DNA of 64,000 nt from Chryseobacterium gambrini (lineage in GTDB: Bacteria; Bacteroidota; Bacteroidia; Flavobacteriales; Weeksellaceae): positions 1 through 64,000 of the forward strand of contig NZ_FTOV01000003.1 of the NCBI RefSeq assembly GCF_900156825.1. Reading direction: 5' to 3'. The notes beneath the pieces were generated by a model. That model did no database searches, had not been told where the DNA came from, and was given only the letters and a program-made list of their open reading frames with translations. Numbering within the stretch: the stretch's first letter is position 1; each line of letters begins with the position of its first letter. Shown piece by piece: positions 52,933-61,763 of this stretch. The translations under genes were made by a program, and so were the position numbers.

Positions 52933-55541
52933 TATTGTGGTTTTGCCGGAACTGTATTTACAGGAGGCTGCTGATTGTTATTTTGTTTTTTGGGCGGTTT
53001 GTTTCCGCTGTTGTTCATCGGCTGGCTCTGCTGAGGATTATTCATCATATTATTTCCCTGCATTTGTGGAGAACTGCCAATTCCGTTATTCTGCTGTGTC
53101 GGTTGTTGCGGAACATTGTTTACCATATCTCCCGGATTTTGAGGCACCGCATTTCCTTTATTATCGGTAGCCTGAAAGCTCAGGTCACTTTTCAGATAAT
53201 TAAGCATTTCTTTGGCTTTTTCGCCTTCAGGCGTTTTACCGTAATTCAGGGCAATCTGTTCCAGTTGAAGAATCATTACCTCTTTCCCGCTAGCTTTTCC
53301 TGAGTTAAATGCATTCAGCAAATATAATTTCGGAACCAGGGCATCCTTCGGATTTTGCTGGATCGCTTTTTCAATGAGATCTTTACTTTCCCCGAACTTC
53401 TCAGATTCATACAGTGCAAATGCCTGTTTGTACTGGTTTTCCACATCTGCGGAAGATTTTACGAAAGAACTGCTTTTAGGATTTCTTGCAAATTCTGCAT
53501 ACGATGTGTAAGGGTAATCTTTTAAAAGGATTTGTTTTGCTCTTTCTGCTGCCTGTGGATTTTTTTCATAATTCATGGCGAAAATCTCATACAAAGCCTG
53601 TAACATTACTTTTTCTTCAGGTTTTACATCTACCAGATCATACAGGGTTTTTGTAGCTAAAGGCGTATTGGTAAAATAATTCTGATACATAACTCCCAAA
53701 CCTAAAGAAGCGGTATCTCTGTCTTTTTTAAGCTGATCCAGTTTTGCAACATCTGTCGGAATCTGCTCTATGTAGAAAGCCGGTTCAAAACGTCTCGGAT
53801 TTGGCGCGGCAGTGGTTCCTAAAGCATCATTTTTAAGATCTTCGATTGTTGCCATTTTCTTGGAAAAACGCCAGTTGTCTACCAAAGCTCTGTCTCCCCA
53901 GGTTTGCTTAAAGGTTTGGGTTCCTTTGGAAACCGTCCCTGTATTGCTGAAATAGAAACCTTTGGTTGCCACCCCGAAATCTTCGAAAGAATTTGAGCTG
54001 TTGGCAAATATGGACGTTGAACTGTAATCTCCCGTATCAAAACCTTTGGATCTTTCTGCCCGTTTTCTTTCCAGTTCTTCCCTTTCCTCTTTGGCTTTAA
54101 TTTTAGCGATATATTTATTGAAGAAATCTGTTTTCTGATCCGGAGCCATTTTTGCCAGATTCAGAATACTGTCATTCTTTTTGATCAGATAATAGTTTCT
54201 TGAAATCTTTTTGATGTACGTAGACTGATCTGCCAAAAGGACTTTAGAAGGTTCGTAAGTCATTACCGCCAAAGCAGAATCATAATACGCACCGGCTCCG
54301 ATGTAATCATTTTTATCCAGATATCCTTTTCCGATTTCATAGTACGCAAGACCGCGAATTTGTCCGTCAGACACTTTTTCCTTCAGAGATTTTCTGAAAA
54401 ATTCCTGAGCTTCCTCCTTCTTTCCGGCTTTGTTCGCCATGAGTCCCAAAGCATAATAAAATTCGTTCTTTCGGGAGCCGTAAGTTCCTTTTTTACTGAT
54501 GTCTTCAAGGTATTTTCTTGCTCCGCTGTAATCTCCGTTTCCGTTGAATGTTTTGGCAATTTCGATCTGGGATTTTACCTCAAATTCAAAATCATTGGCG
54601 TATTTGTAAGCGGCCATAAAGCTTTCGCGGGCTTTTTCATTCTGATTAAGCCCTTCCAGAACCTGCCCTCTCAGATAAGCAATTCGGCTTTTCAGCTTTC
54701 TGTTGCTGTTCAGTTCAAAAGCATTATCCAGTTCTTTTATAGCTTCTTCTTTTTTTCCTGCATCCAAAAGAGATTCAGCGTAGTAAATGCTTAATAATTT
54801 TTCGTACTGTTTAGGAATTTTATCGCCTTTTAATTTGGCAAAAGTTTCATGAGCTTTATGGTAGTTTTTGATCTGATCATACGCTAAACCCTGATAAATT
54901 CTTGCCAGAGGAAGTCTTTTATCATCCTTCATGTGCGTGAAAACATAATTCAGCGCATCAAGTGCTTCCAAAGATTTTCCCCTGTAAATTCTCGCCTGTG
55001 CAAGAATCATGTACGCATCGAAAATCTGCTTGTTCTGCTCTTCACCATGTCGGATCACAGAATATTTGTTGATCGCTTTTAAAGCCTTTGCTTCTGCAAT
55101 TTCCAGTGTTGTAGCCCCTTTCTGTTCCGGCTGACCGGAGTCTCCTGTAGCCATTCCTGTTGCACCCGACATCGGATTTCCGGGCATTCCTGAAGGCATT
55201 CCGGGAGGACGGCCGCCGCGGGAATCGGTATTTTGCTGAGGACGGTTGATCTCTCCCATTTTCATGGAGTTTTCTGCAAATGCAGCAGACTGTCCCAGAT
55301 CACTTCCCAAAGGCTGATCTTCATACGTAAGAATCGGAATATAAGGCGCATAAAAATTGTCTTTATGCCCCTTGTCGCGGGTCTCAAACTCATTATTTAA
55401 AGCATCTTTTGCATTAAATAACGTGTTGTAATATGTGGTAAATCCTTTCATAAATTTAGACCGCTGTTCAGGCTTTTTAACCTTTGTGGCGCATGAAGCA
55501 ACGATACAGAGTATCAAAAGGAATAAAATATTCTTTTTCAT
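52932..55541 (-). CDS. sprE: TPR lipoprotein SprE/PorW, type IX secretion and gliding
   Basis: An 869-residue lipoprotein (ILCIVASCATK, lipobox Cys17). Its start (FMKGFTTYYNTLFNAKDALN) is the typical entry of SprE/PorW, needed for type IX secretion and gliding in Bacteroidota. The body is many TPR helices (for example KSRIAYLRGQVLEGLNQNEK and ALVPKLYLLNAFNSG). The C-terminus from about 790 is low-complexity, rich in Asn, Gln, Pro and Gly. A Gly/Met/Pro stretch also occurs near 110-135. Transcribed against neighbouring plus genes. Confidence 0.9.
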   Translation of the reverse strand: MKKNILFLLILCIVASCATKVKKPEQRSKFMKGFTTYYNTLFNAKDALNNEFETRDKGHKDNFYAPYIPILTYEDQPLGSDLGQSAAFAENSMKMGEINRPQQNTDSRGGRPPGMPSGMPGNPMSGATGMATGDSGQPEQKGATTLEIAEAKALKAINKYSVIRHGEEQNKQIFDAYMILAQARIYRGKSLEALDALNYVFTHMKDDKRLPLARIYQGLAYDQIKNYHKAHETFAKLKGDKIPKQYEKLLSIYYAESLLDAGKKEEAIKELDNAFELNSNRKLKSRIAYLRGQVLEGLNQNEKARESFMAAYKYANDFEFEVKSQIEIAKTFNGNGDYSGARKYLEDISKKGTYGSRKNEFYYALGLMANKAGKKEEAQEFFRKSLKEKVSDGQIRGLAYYEIGKGYLDKNDYIGAGAYYDSALAVMTYEPSKVLLADQSTYIKKISRNYYLIKKNDSILNLAKMAPDQKTDFFNKYIAKIKAKEEREELERKRAERSKGFDTGDYSSTSIFANSSNSFEDFGVATKGFYFSNTGTVSKGTQTFKQTWGDRALVDNWRFSKKMATIEDLKNDALGTTAAPNPRRFEPAFYIEQIPTDVAKLDQLKKDRDTASLGLGVMYQNYFTNTPLATKTLYDLVDVKPEEKVMLQALYEIFAMNYEKNPQAAERAKQILLKDYPYTSYAEFARNPKSSSFVKSSADVENQYKQAFALYESEKFGESKDLIEKAIQQNPKDALVPKLYLLNAFNSGKASGKEVMILQLEQIALNYGKTPEGEKAKEMLNYLKSDLSFQATDNKGNAVPQNPGDMVNNVPQQPTQQNNGIGSSPQMQGNNMMNNPQQSQPMNNSGNKPPKKQNNNQQPPVNTVPAKPQ

Positions 55542-55627
55542 TATTAAATATAACTCGCTAATCTACTTTTTATTATCAGTAGGATTGATGATTTTGTAAA
55601 AATAATAAAATTTTATGGGGAAACTCG

Positions 55628-56182
55628 TTATATTTCTTTCAAAATTTTGTAAACCAAATGAGTAGGAAGTCCCATGATCGTATAATAGCTTCCTGTTATT
55701 TTTTTGATTTTTGCCATTCCGAGCCATTCCTGAATACCGTAGCTTCCGGCTTTGTCGAAAGGTCTGTAATTTTTAATGTAATATTCTGTTTCATCATCTG
55801 TGATTTCATCCAATTCCACATCGGCAACATCGGTCTGTGTGATGGTTTTATCTGAAGTTTTTATGGTAATTCCGGTGTAAACCTGATGAGTCTTTCCGGA
55901 AAGAAGCTGAAGCATCTGTTTAGCTTCCTTTTCATCTGATGGTTTTCCCAGAAACTGATCATCAATGGCTACAACGGTATCTGCGGTTAACAATACTTCA
56001 TCTTTTTCAAGACTTCGGAATGCATCTGCTTTTAATTCAGATAAATAAGCAGCAGACTCCCCTACTTTGATGTGTTCGGGAACAATTTCTTCACAATCAA
56101 TCTTTACGACTTCAAATTCAAACCCTAAACTGGTTAAAAGTTCTTTTCTTCTCGGAGATTGTGAGGCTAATAGTAATTTCAT
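55628..56182 (-). CDS. Maf-like nucleoside triphosphate pyrophosphatase
   Basis: A 184-residue protein. The start LLASQSPRRKELLTSLGFEF with S-x-S-P-R-R is the Maf signature; LTADTVVAIDDQFLGKP holds catalytic Asp, and YGIQEWLG-x-x-x-I-x-x-x-x-G-x-Y completes the fold. Maf proteins hydrolyse non-canonical dTTP/UTP analogues. Cytosolic; 10 bases after the phosphatase gene. Confidence 0.94.
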   Translation of the reverse strand: MKLLLASQSPRRKELLTSLGFEFEVVKIDCEEIVPEHIKVGESAAYLSELKADAFRSLEKDEVLLTADTVVAIDDQFLGKPSDEKEAKQMLQLLSGKTHQVYTGITIKTSDKTITQTDVADVELDEITDDETEYYIKNYRPFDKAGSYGIQEWLGMAKIKKITGSYYTIMGLPTHLVYKILKEI

Positions 56183-56192
56183 TTACAGTAAA

Positions 56193-56714
56193 TTAAGTAG
56201 ATTGTGTATCATCGTCGTCGAACCAGTTTCCCTGAACTTTCATCACCTGTTCGATGACGTCTCTTACAGCTCCGCTTCCGCCTTTGATTGGCGAAATATA
56301 ATCGGAAATGGCTTTTATTTCGGGAACTGCATTTTCCGGACACGCAGAAATTGCAGAACTTTTCATGATCTGAAGATCCGGAAGGTCATCCCCCATTGTT
56401 AAAATTTCATCGTACTTCAAATGATTTTTTCTTCTGAAATCCTCAAAATCTGCCATCTTATTGTGGGATTTTGCATAATAATCTTCAATACCCAGATAAT
56501 TGATTCTGTGTTTTACCATTTCATCATTTCCTCCGGTGATAACTCCGATTAAATAATTGTTTTTTAATGCTTTAACTACGGCGTATCCGTCCAGAACATT
56601 CATTACCCTGCACATATTTCCACCGGGCATCAGATACACGCTTCCGTCTGTAAAAACGCCATCTACGTCGAATACAAACGCTTTAATATTTTTTAATTTC
56701 TCTTTATAACTCAT
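56193..56714 (-). CDS. kdsC: KdsC-type HAD phosphatase
   Basis: A 173-residue HAD protein. Motif I FDVDGVFTDGSVYL contains the nucleophile Asp, motif II GVITGG, and TMGDDLPDL gives the late acidic motif. The short C1-capless form and the GGSGAVRDVIEQVMK C-terminus are those of KdsC, which removes phosphate from KDO-8-P for lipopolysaccharide core. Overlaps the DUF2520 gene by 11 bases. Confidence 0.88.
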   Translation of the reverse strand: MSYKEKLKNIKAFVFDVDGVFTDGSVYLMPGGNMCRVMNVLDGYAVVKALKNNYLIGVITGGNDEMVKHRINYLGIEDYYAKSHNKMADFEDFRRKNHLKYDEILTMGDDLPDLQIMKSSAISACPENAVPEIKAISDYISPIKGGSGAVRDVIEQVMKVQGNWFDDDDTQST

Positions 56715-57453
56715 ACATTTTCTGAATTGAGTGATTCATTGTCTTATAAATTTCCAGACTTTCTCCATGCAGTAATTGTTTGTGCAGCTCCAGTATTCTT
56801 TTGTCGTTCCTTACTGCGGGACCGGTCTGGGCAGATCGGGGCTCAATTTCGTAAATTTTTTGTACAGTTTCATCAATCAATGGTAAAAAATAACCAAAAG
56901 GAATTTCCTGCGAATCTGAAATTTCTTTAGCCCTTGCAAACAGATGATTTACAAAATTGCAGGCAAAAACTGCGGTAAGATGGATGTATTTTCTTTTTTC
57001 ATGGGTACTTTCCATCACGTTTTCTGAAATCTTCGAAGCAATTTCAAAAAGTGTTTTTTTATCCTGCTCGTTTTCTGTTTCGATAAAAAAGGGAATTTTA
57101 GAATAATCAAGCTCCTTCGATTTTGAAAAGGTCTGCAAAGGATAAAAACTTGCCTTCCGATAATCTCCTTTTAAGCTTTCTTTGGGTAACGATCCGGAAG
57201 TATGAACAACAAGACAGTCTTTTATGGGAATCATTTCTGAAACCTCTTCAACGGAGTTATCACTTACGGCAATAATGTATAAATCTGAATCGACTAAATT
57301 TTTAGTTGAATAAGTGATTTCTAATTCTTCGGAGATTTTTTTTAATTCCTCCTCATTCCTTCCAAAAATCTGAGCCAAAGGAATCTTATTCTGAACGAAT
57401 GCTTTTGCCAGATGATAGGCTACATTTCCTGAACCGATAATTACAATTTGCAT
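56704..57453 (-). CDS. Rossmann-fold protein with DUF2520
   Basis: A 249-residue protein. The first 100 residues bind a dinucleotide (IVIIGSGNVAYHLAKAF). The C-terminal helical part (SAQTGPAVRNDKRILELHKQ) is DUF2520. The pairing is found in many bacteria; the enzyme resembles prephenate dehydrogenase/pyrroline carboxylate reductase-like oxidoreductases, but substrate is unknown. The ATG at 57453 follows AT-rich sequence. Confidence 0.88.
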   Translation of the reverse strand: MQIVIIGSGNVAYHLAKAFVQNKIPLAQIFGRNEEELKKISEELEITYSTKNLVDSDLYIIAVSDNSVEEVSEMIPIKDCLVVHTSGSLPKESLKGDYRKASFYPLQTFSKSKELDYSKIPFFIETENEQDKKTLFEIASKISENVMESTHEKRKYIHLTAVFACNFVNHLFARAKEISDSQEIPFGYFLPLIDETVQKIYEIEPRSAQTGPAVRNDKRILELHKQLLHGESLEIYKTMNHSIQKMYEL

Positions 57454-57769
57454 AAAACAAATATAAGTTTTTGCAATGATTTGGAAGAGGAAACTTAGTT
57501 CTTATAATCAGAATTAATTCATTTTAAATTTTCTGAAACGGGATTTAAAAATAAATATTTTGCTGCTGCTTTTTAATATACACATCAATATTTCAATAAT
57601 AAATATACTGTGATAAAGCAATTCGAAGAATATAAGGTTATCCTTTAAAAAGAAGATGATCGACAGGTTTAAAATAATTCTTATTTTTAGTTTTGATATT
57701 TGGACTAAAAATTGAAGGAGTAATTTAACTTTCAGTTATTTTTGTAATCCAAAACAATGAAAGCATCCT
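57454..57769. other. 316-base gap upstream of the sigma-factor gene
   Basis: AT-rich. Holds the divergent promoters for the DUF2520 and ECF sigma genes. A minus-strand open stretch of about 70 codons (57550-57730) lacks a start codon and was not called. No other structure seen. Confidence 0.5.
57713..57744 (+). promoter_or_regulatory. Near-consensus promoter of the ECF sigma operon
   Basis: TTG (57713-57715) as -33 element and TATTTTTG (57737-57744) as -7 element, with a start-to-start spacing of 24 bases, close to the Bacteroidota consensus. It lies 26 bases before the ATG. Confidence 0.6.
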
Positions 57770-58321
57770 ATGAAGATTAAAGACACGGAAATTATTTCGT
57801 TGATGCAAGATCCGCGAACTCAGGAAAAAGGAGTTCGTGCACTGATGGATGCTTATCAGAGTAGATTGTATTGGCACATAAGAAGAATTATTGTGGACGG
57901 AGATCTTGCGCAGGACACTTTGCAGGAGACTTTTATTAAAGCTTATCAGAATTTTCATCAGTTTAAAAATGACAGCCAGTTGTACACATGGCTGTACAGA
58001 ATCGCCACCAATGAGGCGCTGCAGCAGATTAATAAACTGAAGAAAATGCAGAAAACCGATGAAGATCCCGAATATCATATGCAGAATCTTATTGCAGACA
58101 ATACAGACGGAGATGCAGAAGAGATACAGATTTTGCTGCAGAACGCCATACAAAGTCTGCCGGAAAAGCAGAAACTGGTATTTATGATGCGGTATTATGA
58201 TGATTTGCCTTACGAAGAGATATCTAAAATTGTAGATATGTCCGTAGGAACATTAAAAACAAATTATCATTATGCCAAACAAAAGATTGAAGAATACATC
58301 AAAGAGAATTACGAAAGATAA
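57770..58321 (+). CDS. ECF-type RNA polymerase sigma factor
   Basis: A 183-residue sigma-70 family protein. Region 2 is AYQSRLYWHIRRIIVDGDLA, with QDTLQETFIKAYQNFHQF; region 4 is LPEKQKLVFMMRYYDDLPYE with a helix-turn-helix (EISKIVDMSVGTLKTNYHYA). Followed after 18 bases by the gene of a likely membrane anti-sigma protein. Signal unknown. Confidence 0.93.
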   Translation: MKIKDTEIISLMQDPRTQEKGVRALMDAYQSRLYWHIRRIIVDGDLAQDTLQETFIKAYQNFHQFKNDSQLYTWLYRIATNEALQQINKLKKMQKTDEDPEYHMQNLIADNTDGDAEEIQILLQNAIQSLPEKQKLVFMMRYYDDLPYEEISKIVDMSVGTLKTNYHYAKQKIEEYIKENYER

Positions 58322-58339
58322 TTTTTGAGAAACAACAGC

Positions 58340-58966
58340 ATGAAAGATTTTGATCTGGAAAAATTGGAACGCAAAAACATATACAAAGTCCCCGAAAATT
58401 TGTTTGAAAATATTCAGGGAAAGGTATTGAGCGGAATGAATGATTTTGATCTGGAGCAATTAGAACGTAAGAATATTTACACCGTTCCTGAAAAATTATT
58501 TGAAACCGTTCAGGATAATGTTGTAAAGCGTGTTCTGCCTGTAAAAAAAGCACCGGTTTTCAAACTTAACTGGGCTTATGCAGCGGCGGCATCGCTTGCC
58601 TTGATTTTTGGAGCGACTTTTGTTTTCAACAACGGAAATTCTGCAGATCAGGTACAGCAACAGGTTGCAGCAAACAATCAGGAGCCTAAAACGGAAAGCC
58701 AGATTGCTTATGAAACCTTAAAATCTGATTTAACTTCTGTTGAGAATAATAATCAAACAGGTAGCAGTCAGGACAACAATAAGTCTTTAGCGAAAGAAGA
58801 AAAACCGGCTAAGGCGGCAGATGAAGCAAGACCAAAATCTTCACCATCTGTTTCGAAACAAAATGAGGCTCAGATGAACGAGTACCTGGATTCCTTCTCA
58901 AATTCCGAAATTTCGGAACTGGCAAGCAATTCTACACAGGACGTTTATTTGGACTTATATAATTAA
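58340..58966 (+). CDS. Putative anti-sigma protein with duplicated N-terminal unit
   Basis: A 208-residue protein starting at ATG 58340 (the frame also has TTG at 58325). The N-terminus holds two 32-residue tandem copies of DFDLE-x-LERKNIY-x-VPE-x-LFE, at residues 3-34 and 35-66. One membrane helix (WAYAAAASLALIFGATFVF) follows, then a Ser/Asn/Lys-rich periplasmic part. Position after the sigma gene and single membrane pass suit an anti-sigma factor, but no standard anti-sigma domain is recognised. Confidence 0.7.
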   Translation: MKDFDLEKLERKNIYKVPENLFENIQGKVLSGMNDFDLEQLERKNIYTVPEKLFETVQDNVVKRVLPVKKAPVFKLNWAYAAAASLALIFGATFVFNNGNSADQVQQQVAANNQEPKTESQIAYETLKSDLTSVENNNQTGSSQDNNKSLAKEEKPAKAADEARPKSSPSVSKQNEAQMNEYLDSFSNSEISELASNSTQDVYLDLYN

Positions 58967-58972
58967 AAGAAA

Positions 58973-59485
58973 ATGAAAAAGATATTATTTACGCTTTTTA
59001 TTATCTATAGTTTTGGTCTGAATGCCCAAAGGACAGATTATGACTGGAAGAAGATGGATCCTAAACAGAGAAAGGAAATCATCAATAATCTTTCTCCTGA
59101 GGAAAGAAAAAATCTTCTGATGAAGTTCAGGAATAATATGGTGATGGATAATCTGGATATTGATCCCAGTGATAAGGAAGAGTTTACCGATATTTATAAT
59201 GAATATCTGGAAAGCCAGAAGCAGATAAAAAGTCAGTTTAATTCTGATTTTAACCCTGAAAACTTATCGGATGAAGAGGCAAAAGCCAAGCTTCAGCAGA
59301 GTTTTGAAGTAGGGCAGAAGCTGCTCGATAACAGGAAGAAATATGCAGACAAAATGCAGAAAGTAATACCATGCCAAAAAGTTTTGAAGCTTTTCCAGTC
59401 TGAGGGAATGATGAGAGATAAAATGAACGAAAGAAAACCTCACGGAAATAATGGCAGTAATAACGCTTCAAGACAAAACCCATAA
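58973..59485 (+). CDS. Exported Spy/CpxP-like protein
   Basis: A 170-residue exported protein (MKKILFTLFIIYSFGLNAQ). The mature chain is helical with repeated L-S-P-E-E-R-K-x-L-like turns and Met/Gln residues (SPEERKNLLMKFRNNMVMDN), resembling Spy/CpxP LTxxQ-type periplasmic proteins or related sensors. Third gene of the sigma operon (6 bases after the anti-sigma gene), so it may be a target or sensor of the system (inference). Confidence 0.65.
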   Translation: MKKILFTLFIIYSFGLNAQRTDYDWKKMDPKQRKEIINNLSPEERKNLLMKFRNNMVMDNLDIDPSDKEEFTDIYNEYLESQKQIKSQFNSDFNPENLSDEEAKAKLQQSFEVGQKLLDNRKKYADKMQKVIPCQKVLKLFQSEGMMRDKMNERKPHGNNGSNNASRQNP

Positions 59486-59504
59486 TAGTTTATTTTTTTA
59501 ATGT

Positions 59505-59541
59505 TGGACGACCCTTGCAATTTATTTGTGAGGGTCGTTTA
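59505..59541 (+). terminator. Terminator of the sigma operon
   Basis: ACGACCCT (59508-59515) pairs with AGGGTCGT (59531-59538) followed by a T-rich run. Confidence 0.85.
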
Positions 59542-59581
59542 ATTTTAAATTAAAACTATATTTTTGCGAAAATTTTTAACG

Positions 59582-60589
59582 ATGAGGAAGATAATTCTGT
59601 TTTTGATGTTTTCGTGTATTTTAACAGCGCAGAAAACTGAATATATAAAGCTCAACCAAAGTATTAAAGATAAATTCTCACGGGTAAAGTCTTTAACCCT
59701 GATTGATAACAGAACTGAAAAAGATTTAGGAACTGTAACCTACAAAAAAGAAAATGTTCAGTTGAAGTTTGAAAATGAGGATCTCAAAAAATATGTTGAA
59801 GACTGGTTTGCAAACGATAATAAGACCAAAGGAAATAATAACGATATTGTTTTGTTGTTGGAAGAAATCAGGATTGATGATTTTAAAAACACAGGCTTGG
59901 CAAATGCAAAGGTTAAAATCAGCAGTTTTATCAACAGGAACGGCAAATATTATTTCATTAACCGGTACAACAGTACGGTAGGTTTCAATTCAAAATTAAC
60001 GCCCAACATCCCAAGAGTAATATCTGTAGCCATAGAAAATATTTTTTCCACTTTAATTAAAGATTCTTACTCGCATATTGCTTTGAGTACTCCAATTGCT
60101 GAGTCTGATCTTCATAATTATGAGGAAATCGTAGGCAAAAATATCAAATATCTTACAGTCCCTGAACTTACAAACGGAGTGTATAAAGATTTCAGATCTT
60201 TTTCTCTTCAAAAGCCGGAAGAAGGATATTATGTAGATAAAAATAAAAAAGGAAAAGTTATCGGGATTAAAAACAGGGAAGATCTTCTTTTATCCGCCGA
60301 GTATGTTTTTGGATATGTGGAAGACGGAAAAGCATACCGACTTACGCCTGTTGGCTTCTTAGAAATGCAGAAAGACGATAAAGGATATTATGTAGTTTCT
60401 TCAAGACTTGAGCTGTTTCCGCCTCAGAATGTTAATAACGGCGTCATGATTGGTGTAATGATGGGCGGAATTGTCGGCGGAATGATCGGTGCAGCACTCG
60501 ATTCCGGAAAAGCCGCAAGAGATAAACCTGAAAATTTGTCTAATATTTACATCGATCCGCTTACGGGAGAATATATTTTTACGAAGTAA
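59582..60589 (+). CDS. Exported protein of unknown function, tandem paralog 1
   Basis: A 335-residue protein from ATG 59582 (signal peptide MRKIILFLMFSCILTAQ); a TTG at 59564 is not favoured. It and the next gene share order and motifs: an early x-x-I-D-N-R-(T/K), DIVLLLEEIRI versus DLVLVLNDLKL, LFPPQ near the end and the final IYIDPLTGEYIF. Near the C-terminus is a glycine-rich hydrophobic helix (IGVMMGGIVGGMIGAALD) that is like a glycine zipper and suggests membrane insertion. No family recognised. Confidence 0.72.
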   Translation: MRKIILFLMFSCILTAQKTEYIKLNQSIKDKFSRVKSLTLIDNRTEKDLGTVTYKKENVQLKFENEDLKKYVEDWFANDNKTKGNNNDIVLLLEEIRIDDFKNTGLANAKVKISSFINRNGKYYFINRYNSTVGFNSKLTPNIPRVISVAIENIFSTLIKDSYSHIALSTPIAESDLHNYEEIVGKNIKYLTVPELTNGVYKDFRSFSLQKPEEGYYVDKNKKGKVIGIKNREDLLLSAEYVFGYVEDGKAYRLTPVGFLEMQKDDKGYYVVSSRLELFPPQNVNNGVMIGVMMGGIVGGMIGAALDSGKAARDKPENLSNIYIDPLTGEYIFTK

Positions 60590-60607
60590 TTTTAATTTAA
60601 AATTTTA

Positions 60608-61630
60608 ATGATGAAGAAGTTTTTGCAGGTTATCATGACTTGTCTGTTGATTGTTTCTTTTGCACAGAATAAAGAAATCATAAAACTAAAAGGCAGTATT
60701 CCCAATAATGGAGAAGGAGATTACAACACATTAATTGTTATTGATAACAGAAAAGATAAAACCATCGGAGTTCTGCCTTTCGGAGATGGCAAAGAAATGA
60801 AAGAAGTTTCGTTTCAGAACAGTCCGGAAGACGATTTTTCCGAATGGTACCGTAAAAGTAATCTGAAAGGAGGGAAGCAGGATCTTGTGTTGGTTCTCAA
60901 TGATCTTAAATTATCTATAAAAGAAACGTACGAAAGGAAAAACATCGGAACCATGAAATTTTCCCTTCAAAGCTTTGTGAAAGAAGAGGGGAAGTGTCAT
61001 TTTCTGTATAAAAAAGACACCACATTTATGTTCAGTCACAGAGATGTTGCCGATGCGATGGTGAGAAATATGCATCATCTTTTTTCTTTGTATCTTGAAA
61101 AAACATACAAATCCAAACCTTCAAAATATGATCTTACCTTGGATGATATTTCCAATTATCAAAACTATGTAAATAATTATCCTGCTTTTAAAAATGAAAC
61201 CCTGAAAGAAGGAATCTATCTGGATTACAATTCGTTTTTCAGGCAGACTCCAGAAGAAGGCTACACTTTGGAGCGATGGGAAAATGGAACATTAGACAGG
61301 GCTGTAAAAACCGAAAACGGAAAGAAAATGAAAATTCCTTCCCGTAAAATGTTTATCTATGTAGAAAACGGAAAAGCGTTTAAAAATACCTATTCAGGAT
61401 TTCAGGAACTGTTAAAAAACGAAAAAGGATTTTACATTGTCGCAAAACCTTCAAGTTTATTTCCGCCTCAATATGATATTAAATTAGGAATCATGTTTGG
61501 ATTGGTCGGCGGAATTGCAGATGCATTACTTTTTAATCCGAATAAGCTGAGTCATAATTCTCAGGAAATTTACATCGATCCGATGACAGGCGAGTACGAT
61601 TTTAATGATATTTTTGATCAATTACCATAA
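60608..61630 (+). CDS. Exported protein of unknown function, tandem paralog 2
   Basis: A 340-residue relative of the preceding gene, starting 18 bases after its stop (signal peptide MMKKFLQVIMTCLLIVSFAQ). Shares the LIVIDNRKDK, EEGYTLER (versus EEGYYVDK) and final IYIDPMTGEYDF. Its glycine-rich stretch (LGIMFGLVGGIADALLF) is shorter. The pair arose by tandem duplication and is old. Followed by a strong terminator. Confidence 0.72.
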   Translation: MMKKFLQVIMTCLLIVSFAQNKEIIKLKGSIPNNGEGDYNTLIVIDNRKDKTIGVLPFGDGKEMKEVSFQNSPEDDFSEWYRKSNLKGGKQDLVLVLNDLKLSIKETYERKNIGTMKFSLQSFVKEEGKCHFLYKKDTTFMFSHRDVADAMVRNMHHLFSLYLEKTYKSKPSKYDLTLDDISNYQNYVNNYPAFKNETLKEGIYLDYNSFFRQTPEEGYTLERWENGTLDRAVKTENGKKMKIPSRKMFIYVENGKAFKNTYSGFQELLKNEKGFYIVAKPSSLFPPQYDIKLGIMFGLVGGIADALLFNPNKLSHNSQEIYIDPMTGEYDFNDIFDQLP

Positions 61631-61660
61631 AAAAGAGAGACAGCGCGTCTCTCTTTTAAA
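61629..61660 (+). terminator. Terminator after tandem paralog 2
   Basis: AAAAGAGAGAC (61631-61641) pairs with GTCTCTCTTTT (61647-61657) around a 5-base loop; the stop codon directly precedes it. Confidence 0.9.
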
Positions 61661-61763
61661 CTTTCTGCGAATTAAAAAGATTCTTTACTCAGCAAAAAAA
61701 ATATTCAGCACTTTAATGGCTTGTAAATTGATACTACAAAATTTACCGAATTTCAGATGGTAA

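Noticed and set aside
57550..57730. A minus-strand open stretch of about 70 codons, hydrophobic
   Set aside because: No usable start codon near its beginning and it covers the sigma promoter; likely chance in AT-rich DNA.
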